Positions 1 to 8,811 of a DNA stretch of 64,000 bases are shown here, piece after piece. Positions within the stretch are counted from its first letter, which is position 1; every line of letters begins with the position of its first letter. The notes below the pieces were generated by a model that was given only the letters and a program-made list of their open reading frames with translations, was not told the origin of the DNA and searched no databases. This DNA is from Marinobacter salarius (GTDB lineage Bacteria > Pseudomonadota > Gammaproteobacteria > Pseudomonadales > Oleiphilaceae). The position numbers were made by a program, and so were the translations under genes. The stretch is taken from positions 3,038,001 to 3,102,000 of the forward strand of contig NZ_CP136693.1 of assembly GCF_032922745.1 (NCBI RefSeq), in the 5' to 3' direction.

Positions 1-898
1 GCTGCGTGACGAAATCATTGATGGCATCAAAGACCACGGCCATATGGCGGGACATCAGGCCAAGGGTCGCAAACCGCGGGTCTTCGGCCAGCGCATCTCC
101 GCCCACCGCCCGCAGCAGTCGCTGGGCCGTCTCTGCGCTGCCTGCGGAAACGGTCAGCCACACCCCGTCAGATGTACGGAACATGCCGCCAGGTGCAAAA
201 TCCATCGGTTGGCGCAAGCCATTGCGCTGGGGTGAAAGGTTCGCGCCTGTCAGCGCGGGCACCGGATAGTCCATCAACCGAAGCAGCGACTCGAACACCG
301 CAAGATCGACAACCTGGCCGCGTGCAACCCCTTTTTCCCGCGCAAACAAAGCAATCATAATGCCCAAAGCGCCCATCAATCCTGTTGTGCTGTCGGCCGC
401 AGGAAATCCAGGATGCATCGGCGGCCCATCGGCAAAGCCGGTCAGGTGGGCGAGACCGCTCATAGCCTCTGCCGCGCGCCCAAAAGCGGGCACATCCCGC
501 ATCGGGCCCTCCTGTCCGTAACCCGACACGCGCAGTACAATCAGATCCGGGTTCCACTCATGTAAAGTGTCCGGCCCGACACCTGCCCGCTCAAGCACGC
601 CGGGTCGGAAATTTTCGACAAGCACATCGGCACCTTCAACCAGCCTGCGCAGGATGTTCCGGCCTTCGTCCGACTTCCAGTCCAGACTCAGAATTTTCTT
701 GTTGCGGCCAAGTGTCTTCCACCAGACGCCGACCCCGTCCTCTGCCTTGGGGCCGAGGTCGCGCATCATGTCCGTCCGGTCGGGCGCCTCGATCTTGATG
801 ACATCCGCACCGAAATCAGAGAGCAGAGCTGACGAAAGAGGCCCGGCGATAACGTGGCCAAGCTCGATGATTTTCAGTTGATGAAGTGGGCTGGTCAT
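1..898 (-). CDS. Family III CoA-transferase (CaiB/BaiF type), C-terminus cut by window edge
   Basis: About 299 residues are visible of a family that usually runs near 400; the frame is open to the window edge. The N-terminus (MTSPLHQLKIIELGHVIAGP) is the classic family III opening, followed by FGADVIKIEAP, NKKILSLDWKSDEGR and VENFRPGVLERAG. These enzymes move CoA between acyl-CoAs and free acids in the cytoplasm. Where the usual catalytic Asp sits in a Y/F-D motif, this protein reads PAFGRAAEAMSGL, so Gly replaces Asp; a subgroup of the family shares this and its chemistry is uncertain. The ATG is the first one after a perfect TetR-type palindrome. It leads away from the acyl-CoA dehydrogenase cluster on the same strand and probably activates an acid for that pathway. 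Substrate unknown. Confidence 0.85.
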   Translation of the reverse strand, partial: MTSPLHQLKIIELGHVIAGPLSSALLSDFGADVIKIEAPDRTDMMRDLGPKAEDGVGVWWKTLGRNKKILSLDWKSDEGRNILRRLVEGADVLVENFRPGVLERAGVGPDTLHEWNPDLIVLRVSGYGQEGPMRDVPAFGRAAEAMSGLAHLTGFADGPPMHPGFPAADSTTGLMGALGIMIALFAREKGVARGQVVDLAVFESLLRLMDYPVPALTGANLSPQRNGLRQPMDFAPGGMFRTSDGVWLTVSAGSAETAQRLLRAVGGDALAEDPRFATLGLMSRHMAVVFDAINDFVTQ

Positions 899-909
899 TC
901 GCTCTCCAT

Positions 910-941
910 GGTATTATTCTAACGTTTGTTAGAATAATACC
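910..941. promoter_or_regulatory. Perfect 32-bp palindrome, probable TetR operator
   Basis: Two 14-base arms (GGTATTATTCTAAC and its complement) flank a 4-base centre, GTTT. The core CTAAC-N4-GTTAG recurs in front of several other transcription units in this window. It lies 12 bases upstream of the CoA-transferase start codon, where bound repressor would block transcription. Confidence 0.75.
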
Positions 942-1009
942 GGCGCAGAAGACAAACCTCAAGACATGGGGCGAATGGCGAGTGCCCGCCACCAATGAAG
1001 CCACTGCCC

Positions 1010-1343
1010 GGGACGCGAGGGCGCACTATACGCACGAAAGCGCGCAACCTGCAGGAATGTCCCCCGAACGCATGAGGACGACGTGCTGCGTTTTATTGAA
1101 GATCCCGCCGCCCCTTCACCAACAATCAGGGGGGGGGGGGAGCGCGACCTGCGGATGACCAAAGTGCAGCAGAAGATCTCAGGTTGTTTTCGCTCCTGGG
1201 AGGGCGCCGAGATCTTTTGCCGGATGCGCAGCTTCCTCTCGACCGCGGTCAAGCAGGACCGGTTGGCATACACATTGGAGCAGCTATTTGCTGGTGAATT
1301 GCCGGATTTCATGCAACAGAACGACCTGAATCAGGCTGCGTGA
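1010..1343 (+). pseudogene. IS66 family transposase (TnpC) C-terminal remnant
   Basis: The translation LRFIEDPAAP, ERDLRMTKVQQKISGCFRS, and FCRMRSFLSTAVKQD matches the conserved C-terminal part of IS66-type transposases. The usual FTNNQAERDLRM stretch is damaged: a base is missing before the TNN codons and a run of 12 G (1129-1140) sits where the GCC-GAG codons belong. Weaker traces (TKARNLQE) extend the remnant upstream. No terminal repeats, TnpA or TnpB are visible. The upstream boundary is approximate. Confidence 0.75.
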
Positions 1344-1404
1344 CCTGAATAGTTGCCAATCATTAATCCTCTGTTTGGCAGATCGTTGATTTTAGGGGTA
1401 TGGC

Positions 1405-2571
1405 TCACATACGTTTAGCGACCTCTTCGAGCATGACCTCGCTGGCACCGCCGCCGATGGCCTGAACGCGGGCATCGCGCGACATGCGTTCCACGGGTGT
1501 TTCGCGCATGTAGCCCATGCCGCCATGGAACTGAACACAGTCGTAGAGCACACTGTTCACCAGTTCACCACAATAGGCCTTGACCATCGAGACCTCCTTC
1601 ACGCAATCGCGGCCCGCGGCATCCAGTGCCGCGGCGTGATAGGTAAGCTGCCGCCCCGCCTCGATCCGCGTCTGACAATCCGCCAGCCGCTGGCGCACCG
1701 CCTGCTTGTCCCACAGCACGCCGCCGAAGGCCTTGCGCTGCTTGACGTAGTCCACCGTCATGTCGAGCGCGGTCTGCGCCTCGGCGCAGGCCACCGCGCC
1801 CAGCACGATCCGCTCGTTCTGGAAGTTCTTCATAACCGAGTAGAAGCCTTTGTTCACCTCGCCCAGCACGTTCTCAGTCGGGATGCGCACATCCTCGAAG
1901 ATCAGCTCGGCAGTGTCCGAGCACAGCCAGCCGGTCTTGTTCAGCGCCCGGCCAACCGAGAACCCCGGCGTGCCCTTTTCGACCGCAAACATGGTGATCC
2001 CGCGCGAGCCCTTGGCGTCGGGGTCGGTCTTAGCACCAACGAAGTAGAGGTCGCCATGCACGCCGTTGGTGATGAACATCTTGGTGCCGTTGAGCACCCA
2101 GTCCGAGCCGTCCTGCACGGCACGGCTGCGCATTCCCGCAACATCAGAACCGGCACCCGCTTCGGTTACGGCCACGGCGGCGATCTTTTCGCCCGAAGTG
2201 ATCGACGGCATCCAGCGCGCCTTCTGCTCGGGCGTGCCGGCATTTTCAAGATGCGGCGAGGCCATATCGGTATGCACCAGAACCGTGGCCGAAAAGCCGC
2301 CGAAAGTGGAGCGGCCGACCTCTTCGGCCAACATGACGCTGGACATCACATCCAGTCCTGCGCCGCCAAATTGTGGATCATAGCGCATTCCCAGCACGCC
2401 AAGATCACCCATCCGGCGCAGCACGTCGCGCGGCACCATGCCATCCTCTTCCCAGGGCTCGCCGTTGGCCGTCACTTCCGTTTCGATGAACCGGCGCAAC
2501 TGCGCCCGGATCATCTCAAGGTCTTCGTTGAACGGGCCTGCTGCCGCGCTGATGGGGTCTTGCCTGGTCAT
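1405..2571 (-). CDS. Acyl-CoA dehydrogenase, isovaleryl/citronellyl type
   Basis: Full length (388 aa). FAD-dependent dehydrogenase introducing an alpha,beta double bond into an acyl-CoA. Visible family marks: YDPQFGGAGLD, AVTEAGAGSDVAGM, LNGTKMFITNG, YVKQRKAFGGVLWDKQAV, FHGGMGYMRETPVER. The MCAD-position Glu is absent (GGGASEVMLEE), but NERIVLGAV carries a Glu where isovaleryl-CoA dehydrogenases have theirs, so the enzyme should be active and prefers, by family, branched acyl-CoA. Its start overlaps the stop of the biotin carboxylase gene by an ATGA, so both are in one operon with the hydratase and carboxyltransferase, an arrangement like liu (leucine) and atu (acyclic terpene) clusters. It could be AtuD-like; no HMG-CoA lyase is adjacent to settle it. 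Confidence 0.88.
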   Translation of the reverse strand: MTRQDPISAAAGPFNEDLEMIRAQLRRFIETEVTANGEPWEEDGMVPRDVLRRMGDLGVLGMRYDPQFGGAGLDVMSSVMLAEEVGRSTFGGFSATVLVHTDMASPHLENAGTPEQKARWMPSITSGEKIAAVAVTEAGAGSDVAGMRSRAVQDGSDWVLNGTKMFITNGVHGDLYFVGAKTDPDAKGSRGITMFAVEKGTPGFSVGRALNKTGWLCSDTAELIFEDVRIPTENVLGEVNKGFYSVMKNFQNERIVLGAVACAEAQTALDMTVDYVKQRKAFGGVLWDKQAVRQRLADCQTRIEAGRQLTYHAAALDAAGRDCVKEVSMVKAYCGELVNSVLYDCVQFHGGMGYMRETPVERMSRDARVQAIGGGASEVMLEEVAKRM

Positions 2572-4574
2572 CGGGCTTCCTCCTGATCAAGTTTTATAAG
2601 TGGCGCCTGCCCGGCGACCGTATCACCCGGTGCGCAATAGATATCGGCAACGATGCCCGAAACTGGGGCGGTCAGGCTTTGCAGAAGTTTCATCGCCTCA
2701 AGCACCACCAGCGTGTCACCAGCCGCCACGCGGTCTCCGACGGCAACGCGCAGTTCGTCTACCGCTCCGGGCATCGGCGCAACGAGCGTGTCAGCCCCGC
2801 CGGTTTTTCCCGAGGCGGCTTGAAAATATCTGTCCTCCAGCGTTTCAAGGGCAAAACCGGCCAAGCCGTCGAGTGTGGAAAGGTGCACCTGCCAATGATT
2901 TTTCGCGCGGCACAGATGGGCAATGTACTCGCGGGGAATGCCGTCGATGCGCGCGGTCAGACGCCCTTCTCCCAGCTTGGCCGCTTCGGTGGCGAGACCA
3001 GCACCATCGGGCAATATTATCGATTGTCCATATCCGTTGCTTTCCACCCGGATCGGCTCGTCATCGCCCGAAGCCCAATAATATGCCGCCCCCGGCCGGC
3101 CCGCAGGCGCAATCAGACGCCACGCGCCAAGCGTTTGCCACGGGGTGTTGCCATCTTGGGGGGTCAAATGCAGATGCAAAGCCAGCGCCGCCAGCGCGCG
3201 GCTTTGCGCATCGGGTTCGGGCGGCCTCCATCCGCCCGGAAACAGCTCGGCCAGTCCCGCAGTATGATGCCGGAGCGCGGCAAAATCCGGATGTGTCAGC
3301 AAGGCGCGCTGAAACGCGAGGTTCAGCCCCACCCCGCCCGCGGCGAAGCGATCAATCGCGGCCACGGTTTCGCGGATCGCCTGTGCCCGGTCCGGGGCAT
3401 GGACGACCAGCTTCGCCAGCATGGAATCGTAATGGTGGCTCACAACCGAGCCTTCGCCGACCCCGGTATCGAGCCGCACACCCGAGGGCGGCACCCAAAG
3501 CGTGATCGTGCCGGTTTCGGGCTGGAAATTCCGGGCAGGGTCCTCGGCGGCAATGCGAACTTCGATAGCGTGTCCGTCGAAGCGCAGATCGGATTGCCCA
3601 AAGCCCACCGCCTCGCCCCGCGCGATGCGCAATTGCCATTCGACGAGGTCGATTCCGGTGACTGCCTCGGTCACGGGATGCTCGACCTGGAGGCGGGTGT
3701 TCATTTCGAGGAAGTAATATTCGGCGCGCTCAGGATCATAGAGATATTCCACCGTTCCGGCAGAGCGGTATCCGATCGCCTGCGCAAGCCGCACGGCCGC
3801 GGTGCGCATGTCATCGCGCAGATCGTCGGGCAGGTCCGGGGCCGGGGCCTCTTCGATCAGCTTCTGGTGGTTGCGCTGAAGCGAACAGTCTCGGTCGCCC
3901 AGATGCACCACGGTCCCGTGGGTATCACCGAGTATCTGCACTTCGACATGGCGGGCTCGCGCGGCAAACCGTTCCAGGAACACCGCCGGATCGCCGAATG
4001 CACCCTGCGCTTCGGCCCGGGTGGAGGCGATCGCCTCGGGCGCGTCGGCCATGTCGGTGACAAGGCGCATTCCGCGCCCGCCGCCGCCGGCGCTGGCCTT
4101 GACCAGAAACGGCGTGCCAAGCGCCTTGGCTTCTTGCAGCAGGCGCGTATCAGACTGATCGACGCCGCGATAACCGGGCAGCACCGGCACCCCTGCGGCT
4201 TCGGCAGCGGCTTTGGCCTCGATCTTCGATCCCATGCGGGCAATGGCGCGGGCTTCAGGGCCGATGAATACCAACCCCGCCGCTTCGACCGCCGCCGCAA
4301 AATCGGCGTTTTCGGACAGAAAGCCATAACCGGGATGCACGGCATCCGCACCGGTGGCGCGTGCGGCCTCAAGGATTGCCGCGACGTTCAGATAGCTGGC
4401 AGATGGGGTGGCGGGGCCGATGGAGACGGCGTGATCCGCCTCGACCACAAAGGGCGCATCGCGGTCGGCTTCTGAAAAAACGGCCACCGATTCCAGGCCC
4501 AACTTGCGGCACCCGCGCTGGATGCGCCGGGCGATTTCGCCCCGGTTGGCAATCAGGACGCGGATGAAACTCAT
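2568..4574 (-). CDS. Acyl-CoA carboxylase alpha subunit (biotin carboxylase plus BCCP)
   Basis: 668 aa, the usual length for methylcrotonyl/geranyl-CoA carboxylase alpha chains. Residues 1 to about 450 form the biotin carboxylase (VLIANRGEIARR start, ATP-grasp loop KASAGGGGRGMRLV, active-site LEMNTRLQVEHPVTE). The C-terminal 70 residues are a biotinyl domain with the lysine in EAMKLLQSL. It carboxylates its own biotin with bicarbonate and ATP and works with the carboxyltransferase encoded just upstream in the operon. The chosen ATG overlaps the hydratase stop as ATGA; an in-frame ATG four codons earlier is less likely. The substrate (3-methylcrotonyl-, geranyl- or another 3-branched enoyl-CoA) cannot be read from this subunit. 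Confidence 0.92.
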   Translation of the reverse strand: MSFIRVLIANRGEIARRIQRGCRKLGLESVAVFSEADRDAPFVVEADHAVSIGPATPSASYLNVAAILEAARATGADAVHPGYGFLSENADFAAAVEAAGLVFIGPEARAIARMGSKIEAKAAAEAAGVPVLPGYRGVDQSDTRLLQEAKALGTPFLVKASAGGGGRGMRLVTDMADAPEAIASTRAEAQGAFGDPAVFLERFAARARHVEVQILGDTHGTVVHLGDRDCSLQRNHQKLIEEAPAPDLPDDLRDDMRTAAVRLAQAIGYRSAGTVEYLYDPERAEYYFLEMNTRLQVEHPVTEAVTGIDLVEWQLRIARGEAVGFGQSDLRFDGHAIEVRIAAEDPARNFQPETGTITLWVPPSGVRLDTGVGEGSVVSHHYDSMLAKLVVHAPDRAQAIRETVAAIDRFAAGGVGLNLAFQRALLTHPDFAALRHHTAGLAELFPGGWRPPEPDAQSRALAALALHLHLTPQDGNTPWQTLGAWRLIAPAGRPGAAYYWASGDDEPIRVESNGYGQSIILPDGAGLATEAAKLGEGRLTARIDGIPREYIAHLCRAKNHWQVHLSTLDGLAGFALETLEDRYFQAASGKTGGADTLVAPMPGAVDELRVAVGDRVAAGDTLVVLEAMKLLQSLTAPVSGIVADIYCAPGDTVAGQAPLIKLDQEEAR

Positions 4575-5365
4575 TTCACCCTCCACGAAGGCACGCTCTT
4601 GTTGAGGAAACTATTGATGCCTTCAACGCCTTCCTCGGTTTCCCAGGCATCGGCCAAACGGTCAGCGGTGTAGATCATATCGGTTTCAAGATCGTGGTCC
4701 GCGACATAGGCGATCAACGCCTTGGTATCCGCCACCGCACCGGGCGCGGCCTGAAGGTGATCGAGCACTACCCGTTCAACGGCGGCATCCAACGCTTCGG
4801 GGACGGCGACTTCGGTCAAAAGGCCAATCCGTTCGGCCCGTGCACTATCGAACAACGCCCCTGACAACATGGTTTCACGCGAATGTACCTTGCCAATGCG
4901 AGCGACCACATAGGGCGAGATATTCGCGGGCAACAGCCCCAGCGTGACCTCGGTCAGACCGAACCGCGCCCCTTCTGCGCCGATGGTATAGTCGCAGACC
5001 GAAATCATGCCGACCCCGCCACCATAGGCCGGCCCGTTGATCCGCCCGACCAGTGGCTTGGGAAGCGTATCGAGACGGCGCAAAAGCTGCGCAAGCGTTG
5101 CGCTTTGTTCGACCCGCTCCGCACGGGTCTTTTCGATATTCGAGGCGAACCAGTTGAAATCCCCCCCGGCGCAGAAGCTCTTGCCGGCACCGGTCAGGAC
5201 CACGATGCGCACGCTGTCGTCGGAAGCCAGCCGCCCAGCCGCGTCGTAAAGTTCGGCGATCAGCCTGCCGTTCAGAGCATTGTGTTTCTCCGGCCGGTTC
5301 AGGGTTATGGTGGCGACGCCACGCACGTCGGTCTCGAGCTGGATGGTTTCATAAATTGTTGTCAT
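4571..5365 (-). CDS. Enoyl-CoA hydratase, methylglutaconyl-CoA hydratase-like
   Basis: 264 aa crotonase-fold protein. Key regions: LNRPEKHNALNG, SFCAGGDFNWFAS, NGPAYGGGVGMISVCDY (oxyanion-hole glycines), FGLTEVTLGLLPANISPYV. The position between carboxyltransferase and biotin carboxylase genes, and PANISPYV in place of PGAGG, fit the LiuC/AtuE group that hydrates the carboxylated 3-methylenoyl-CoA. The start is the ATG ten bases after the carboxyltransferase stop; an upstream in-frame ATG lies inside that gene and is rejected. Cytoplasmic, same operon as both carboxylase subunits. Confidence 0.85.
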   Translation of the reverse strand: MTTIYETIQLETDVRGVATITLNRPEKHNALNGRLIAELYDAAGRLASDDSVRIVVLTGAGKSFCAGGDFNWFASNIEKTRAERVEQSATLAQLLRRLDTLPKPLVGRINGPAYGGGVGMISVCDYTIGAEGARFGLTEVTLGLLPANISPYVVARIGKVHSRETMLSGALFDSARAERIGLLTEVAVPEALDAAVERVVLDHLQAAPGAVADTKALIAYVADHDLETDMIYTADRLADAWETEEGVEGINSFLNKSVPSWRVK

Positions 5366-5375
5366 GTCATCGGCC

Positions 5376-6974
5376 TCACATTCTGAATACTGGCGTGTAG
5401 CGCCCTGCTTCAGGCACCGAAGAGACAATGGCCAGGCACAGACCCAGTATATCGCGGGTCTGGCCCGGTTCTATCAGCCCGTCATCCCACAGCCGCGAGG
5501 TGGCATAGTAAGGGTCGGACTGCTCGGCGTATTGCGCGCGCACCTGTGCCTCGATTTCCGCCATGTCGGCATTCATCTTTTCAGGACCACCGCCCTTCTG
5601 GCGACGCAGTTCCAGCATCACGTTGGTTGCGATGTCGGCGGACATGGTGGCAAGTTCCGCCGTGGGCCAGGCAAAGAGGAAATTCGGCGCGAAGCCGCGA
5701 CCGCACATACCGTAATTGCCCGCGCCATAAGACCCGCCCAGCAGGACCGACAGGCGCGGCACCTTGGCCACGGACATGGCATAGACCAGCTTGGCGCTGT
5801 TCTTGGCGATGCCGCCGCGTTCGGCCTCTGTCCCGACCATGAAGCCGGAGATGTTGTGCAAGAACAGAAGCGGGATATTGCGCTGATCGCACATCGAAAC
5901 AAACTGCGCGCCCTTCAGCGAACTTTCTGACAACAACGCGCCGTTGTTGGCCAGGATCCCCACGCGATAGCCGTGTATGCGCGCGGTGCCACAAACCAGC
6001 GTCTCGCCCCAGGCGGGCTTGAATTCTCGGAACCCCCCCCCGTCGATCATACGCAACAGAACCTCGCGCATGTCATAGGGCTGTTTTCGGTCGGCACTGA
6101 TGACCCCAAGCAGTTCCTCGGGGTCACGCGCTGGCGGTTCGGGGGCCGCGTCGGGATGCAACGGGCGCGTCTGGCCCAACTCGGCCACAATGTCGCGCAT
6201 CAGCGCGAGCGCGTGATACTCGTCCCCGGCCAGGTGGTCGGACACGCCCGAGACGCGCGAGTGCATCTCGGCGCCCCCCAGCGTTTCGCCATCAACCTCC
6301 TCGTTGATCGCCACTTTTACGATCGAGGGGCCGCCCAGATGGATACGCGCATTGCCGCGCACCATGATGACCTCATCCGACAGAGCTGGGATATAGGCGC
6401 CACCCGCCGTGCAGCCGCCGAACACTGCCGAGATCTGCGGCAACCCGCTGGCCGACATGTTGGTCTGGCGATAAAAGGAATTGCCGAAATGGCGGGCATC
6501 GGGAAACACCCGGTCCTGCTCGGGCAGATATGCGCCGCCGCAATCCACCAGATAAAGGCAGGGCAGCCGGTTGTCCGCCGCGATTTCCTGTGCACGGATG
6601 TGTTTTTGCACCGTTTCGTGATAGAAGGAGCCGCCCTTCACCGTGGCGTCATTGGCGATCACCACACAAGGCAGGCCGTGGACGATCCCTATGCCGGTCA
6701 CAATCCCCGCGCCGGGCACCTCGCCGCCATATTGCCCGTAGGCCGCCAGCGACGACAGCTCCAGAAACGCCGTGCCCGGATCCACCAGCAGGTCGATCCG
6801 TTCGCGGACCAAGAGCTTGCCGCGCTTGCGGTGACGCTCGGTCATGTCGGGGCGCCCGCCCGACGTGGCCTTGGCAATCCGCGCGCGTAATGTCTCGACG
6901 CGCTGGCTTTGTGCCGCGTAGTTTCGCGCGTAAACTTTTGATGCGGTCAGCACCGTTGTTTCAAGACGAGCCAT
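5376..6974 (-). CDS. Acyl-CoA carboxylase beta subunit (carboxyltransferase)
   Basis: 532 aa, the standard length for MCC/GCC beta. Two crotonase-like halves are visible: PGAGIVTGIGIVHGLPCVVI and SAVFGGCTAGGAYIPALSDE in the first, GILANNGALLSESSLKGAQF and LGGSYGAGNYGMCGRGFAP in the second. It transfers the carboxyl from biotin to the gamma carbon of a 3-methyl-2-enoyl-CoA. First structural gene behind tetR, so the gene order is tetR, carboxyltransferase, hydratase, biotin carboxylase, acyl-CoA dehydrogenase, then CoA-transferase. A run of nine C in the plus strand is ordinary glycine codons here. MCC versus GCC identity is not decided. Confidence 0.92.
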   Translation of the reverse strand: MARLETTVLTASKVYARNYAAQSQRVETLRARIAKATSGGRPDMTERHRKRGKLLVRERIDLLVDPGTAFLELSSLAAYGQYGGEVPGAGIVTGIGIVHGLPCVVIANDATVKGGSFYHETVQKHIRAQEIAADNRLPCLYLVDCGGAYLPEQDRVFPDARHFGNSFYRQTNMSASGLPQISAVFGGCTAGGAYIPALSDEVIMVRGNARIHLGGPSIVKVAINEEVDGETLGGAEMHSRVSGVSDHLAGDEYHALALMRDIVAELGQTRPLHPDAAPEPPARDPEELLGVISADRKQPYDMREVLLRMIDGGGFREFKPAWGETLVCGTARIHGYRVGILANNGALLSESSLKGAQFVSMCDQRNIPLLFLHNISGFMVGTEAERGGIAKNSAKLVYAMSVAKVPRLSVLLGGSYGAGNYGMCGRGFAPNFLFAWPTAELATMSADIATNVMLELRRQKGGGPEKMNADMAEIEAQVRAQYAEQSDPYYATSRLWDDGLIEPGQTRDILGLCLAIVSSVPEAGRYTPVFRM

Positions 6975-6986
6975 GTATCAGGTATC

Positions 6987-7607
6987 CTATCTTTCAAGTA
7001 TTCCGTTGAGGAACACATCGGCGTAGGTCCGTGATAGCGCCTCTGCGCTGCCGCGGTCCGGATCGAACCATTCAAGTGTGGCGTTCAATGCACCGATCAG
7101 CATCAGACGCAGGCGGCGGATATCCACGTCGCGTTGCAGCGCCCCGTTTTTCTGAAGCCGGGACAACAGGGCGTCCCACTCGGCCTCATAGGCACGGCGC
7201 GTGGGTAGATTGGCATCGCGGACGGATTGCGGTACCTGCCCGAAAATGCGCACATTGGCCGAAGAATAATCGCTGACCTCCAGGAGCGCGCGCAAATGCG
7301 CCCCGATCGCCGCCCTCAAGGCCGCCTCGGCGCCGGTATCCGTAGGCAAGACGGCAATGGCCTGACGCATGCTCTCGTGAACGGCCTCGATACCGGCGTC
7401 GAGAACGGCCGCGACGATCTCGTCCTTGGAGCCGAAATGGTAATAGATGCTGCTCGCCTTGATCCCTGCGGCCTCGGCGATTTTTCTGAGCGACACGGCC
7501 CCATAGCCTTGTTCGCGGAAAAGCCGCGCCGCAACATTGAGCACGCCATCACGCCCGACGGAGGTGCGCGGCGTATCGCTGACCTTGCTCACTGTGGTAT
7601 CGGCCAT
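6987..7607 (-). CDS. TetR family transcriptional repressor
   Basis: About 206 aa. The N-terminal helix-turn-helix reads GVLNVAARLFREQGYGAVSL, RKIAEAAGIKASSIYYHF, GSKDEIVAAVLDAG; the rest is a helical ligand domain. Its HTH closely resembles both halves of the fused TetR protein at 10.8-12.2 kb, so they may read related operators. The ATG with AAAAAGGGG upstream is chosen; an in-frame ATG eight codons earlier is possible. A CTAAC-GTAT-GTTAG operator lies just upstream, consistent with autoregulation and control of the carboxylase operon that follows 12 bases downstream. An acyl-CoA is a plausible inducer by analogy with other catabolic TetR proteins. Confidence 0.9.
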   Translation of the reverse strand: MADTTVSKVSDTPRTSVGRDGVLNVAARLFREQGYGAVSLRKIAEAAGIKASSIYYHFGSKDEIVAAVLDAGIEAVHESMRQAIAVLPTDTGAEAALRAAIGAHLRALLEVSDYSSANVRIFGQVPQSVRDANLPTRRAYEAEWDALLSRLQKNGALQRDVDIRRLRLMLIGALNATLEWFDPDRGSAEALSRTYADVFLNGILER

Positions 7608-7648
7608 GGAACCCCTTTTTGGTTGGTACATTTTGGTACATCACCTAA

Positions 7649-7662
7649 CTAACGTATGTTAG
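7649..7662. promoter_or_regulatory. TetR-type operator CTAAC-GTAT-GTTAG
   Basis: A perfect copy of the 5-4-5 palindrome, 42 bases upstream of the tetR start codon. Best read as the operator of tetR and the carboxylase operon. Confidence 0.7.
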
Positions 7663-7828
7663 GTAAATGGCCACCATAAGTCAATTGTCCCGGCCCCGCG
7701 GTATCATGCGCCCCAGAAGATCGGGGTTCACCCCAACCTTGATCTCCTTACCATTTCCGAAACTCCCCCGCATCTTCCAACCTTTTGATTAAAACGTCAC
7801 GTCGCAAAAACTTGCCTTGATATATTTT

Positions 7829-7842
7829 CTAACATGTGTTTG
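7829..7842. promoter_or_regulatory. Degenerate TetR-type operator CTAAC-ATGT-GTTTG
   Basis: Left half-site intact, right half-site one base off. It sits 46 bases before the start of the wrecked acyl-CoA dehydrogenase gene, where a functional operator would be expected. Confidence 0.5.
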
Positions 7843-7887
7843 ATTTTAGTCAACACTGCAGATGACATTCTTTCGGGAGAATAAAAT

Positions 7888-8801
7888 ATGTCCAGACAGA
7901 ACCGACCTGCTACGGCTGATCTGGAAGCCATCCGTGCAAACTATTCGCTGGCCAATGAGCAGCGCCAGGTCGCCGATCATGTGGACCGGGTGTCGCGCGA
8001 GGTGCTTCACCCACTTCAGCCGCACGAAGAGGGATGGTGCCCGGAAAATCTGTTCCGGCAGATGGGGGAGCTGGTTCGGGCCTTGGGCCTGACCGAGCCC
8101 GGCGAGGGGTCTGATACGCTCGACTCGATGCGGACCACGACGAAAAGGGATGGCGACGACTACATCCTGAACGGTACCAAGAGCGATATCACCAACGGAC
8201 CGATTGCCGATCTGGTGCTAGTCTATGCCAAGACCTCGCCTGAAAAGGGCGCCAAGGGCATTGCCGCCCTCATCGTGAAAACCGACACGTCCGGTTTCAA
8301 GGTGGCGCAGAAGCTCAACAAAATGGGGTTTCGCGGCTCGCCTACCGGTGAACTGGTGTTCGAGGATTGCCGCGTGCCGGCCAAAAACATGGTCGGCACG
8401 CGCGATGGCGGCGTTGCGGTGACAATGTCGGAACTGGATCTGGAGCGCGCCATCGTCTGCTTCAATGCCATGGGCATCGCGCAATGGGCGCTGGATATTT
8501 CCGTTGACTACGCCAGGCGGCGCGCAGCCTGTCGCTGGAGGCGGCGGCCATGTGCGAGGGTCTGGACCAGGGCGAAGGTGGGCGTGGCGAAATTCACAAA
8601 CTCACTGCGGCAGCGATCTTCAAGGCCGCCGGGGCGACGTCATTCGTGCTGGACAAGGCCATCCAGATCCACGGTGACTTGGGCTACATACGCGATACCG
8701 AAGTGAACCGGCTCTACCGGACCGGCCGCGTTCTCGAGGTCGGCGCGGGCACCCAGGAAGTGCGCAAGCCGATCACCTCCAACGAACTTCTGAAAGACTG
8801 A
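7888..8801 (+). pseudogene. Acyl-CoA dehydrogenase pseudogene with two internal deletions
   Basis: Strong family sequence is visible: ALGLTEPGEGSDTLDSM, LNGTKSDITNGPIADLVL, KMGFRGSPTGELVFEDC, ELDLERAIVCFNAMG, IQIHGDLGYIRDTEVNRL, VGAGTQEVRKPI. Only about 300 residues remain of the usual 380 or more. The N-terminal domain jumps from MGELV straight to RALGLTEP, losing roughly 70-80 residues, and after SVDYARRR the frame shifts and a stretch of the C-terminal helical domain is gone. Upstream RBS and operator region look intact. It precedes an SDR gene by ten bases, so it once led this operon. Product almost certainly inactive. Confidence 0.85.
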
Positions 8802-8811
8802 GGGGAAAGAC

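Noticed and set aside
1525..2586. 353-codon open frame on the plus strand
   Set aside because: Antisense shadow of the acyl-CoA dehydrogenase; histidine- and arginine-rich with no recognisable domain.
2679..4475. 598-codon open frame on the plus strand
   Set aside because: It is antisense to the biotin carboxylase gene, has no family motif, and is the expected result of GC-rich codons on the other strand.
6031..6043. Run of C on the plus strand, suspected slippage tract
   Set aside because: On the coding strand these are ordinary Gly codons in a conserved part of the carboxyltransferase, and the frame is intact.
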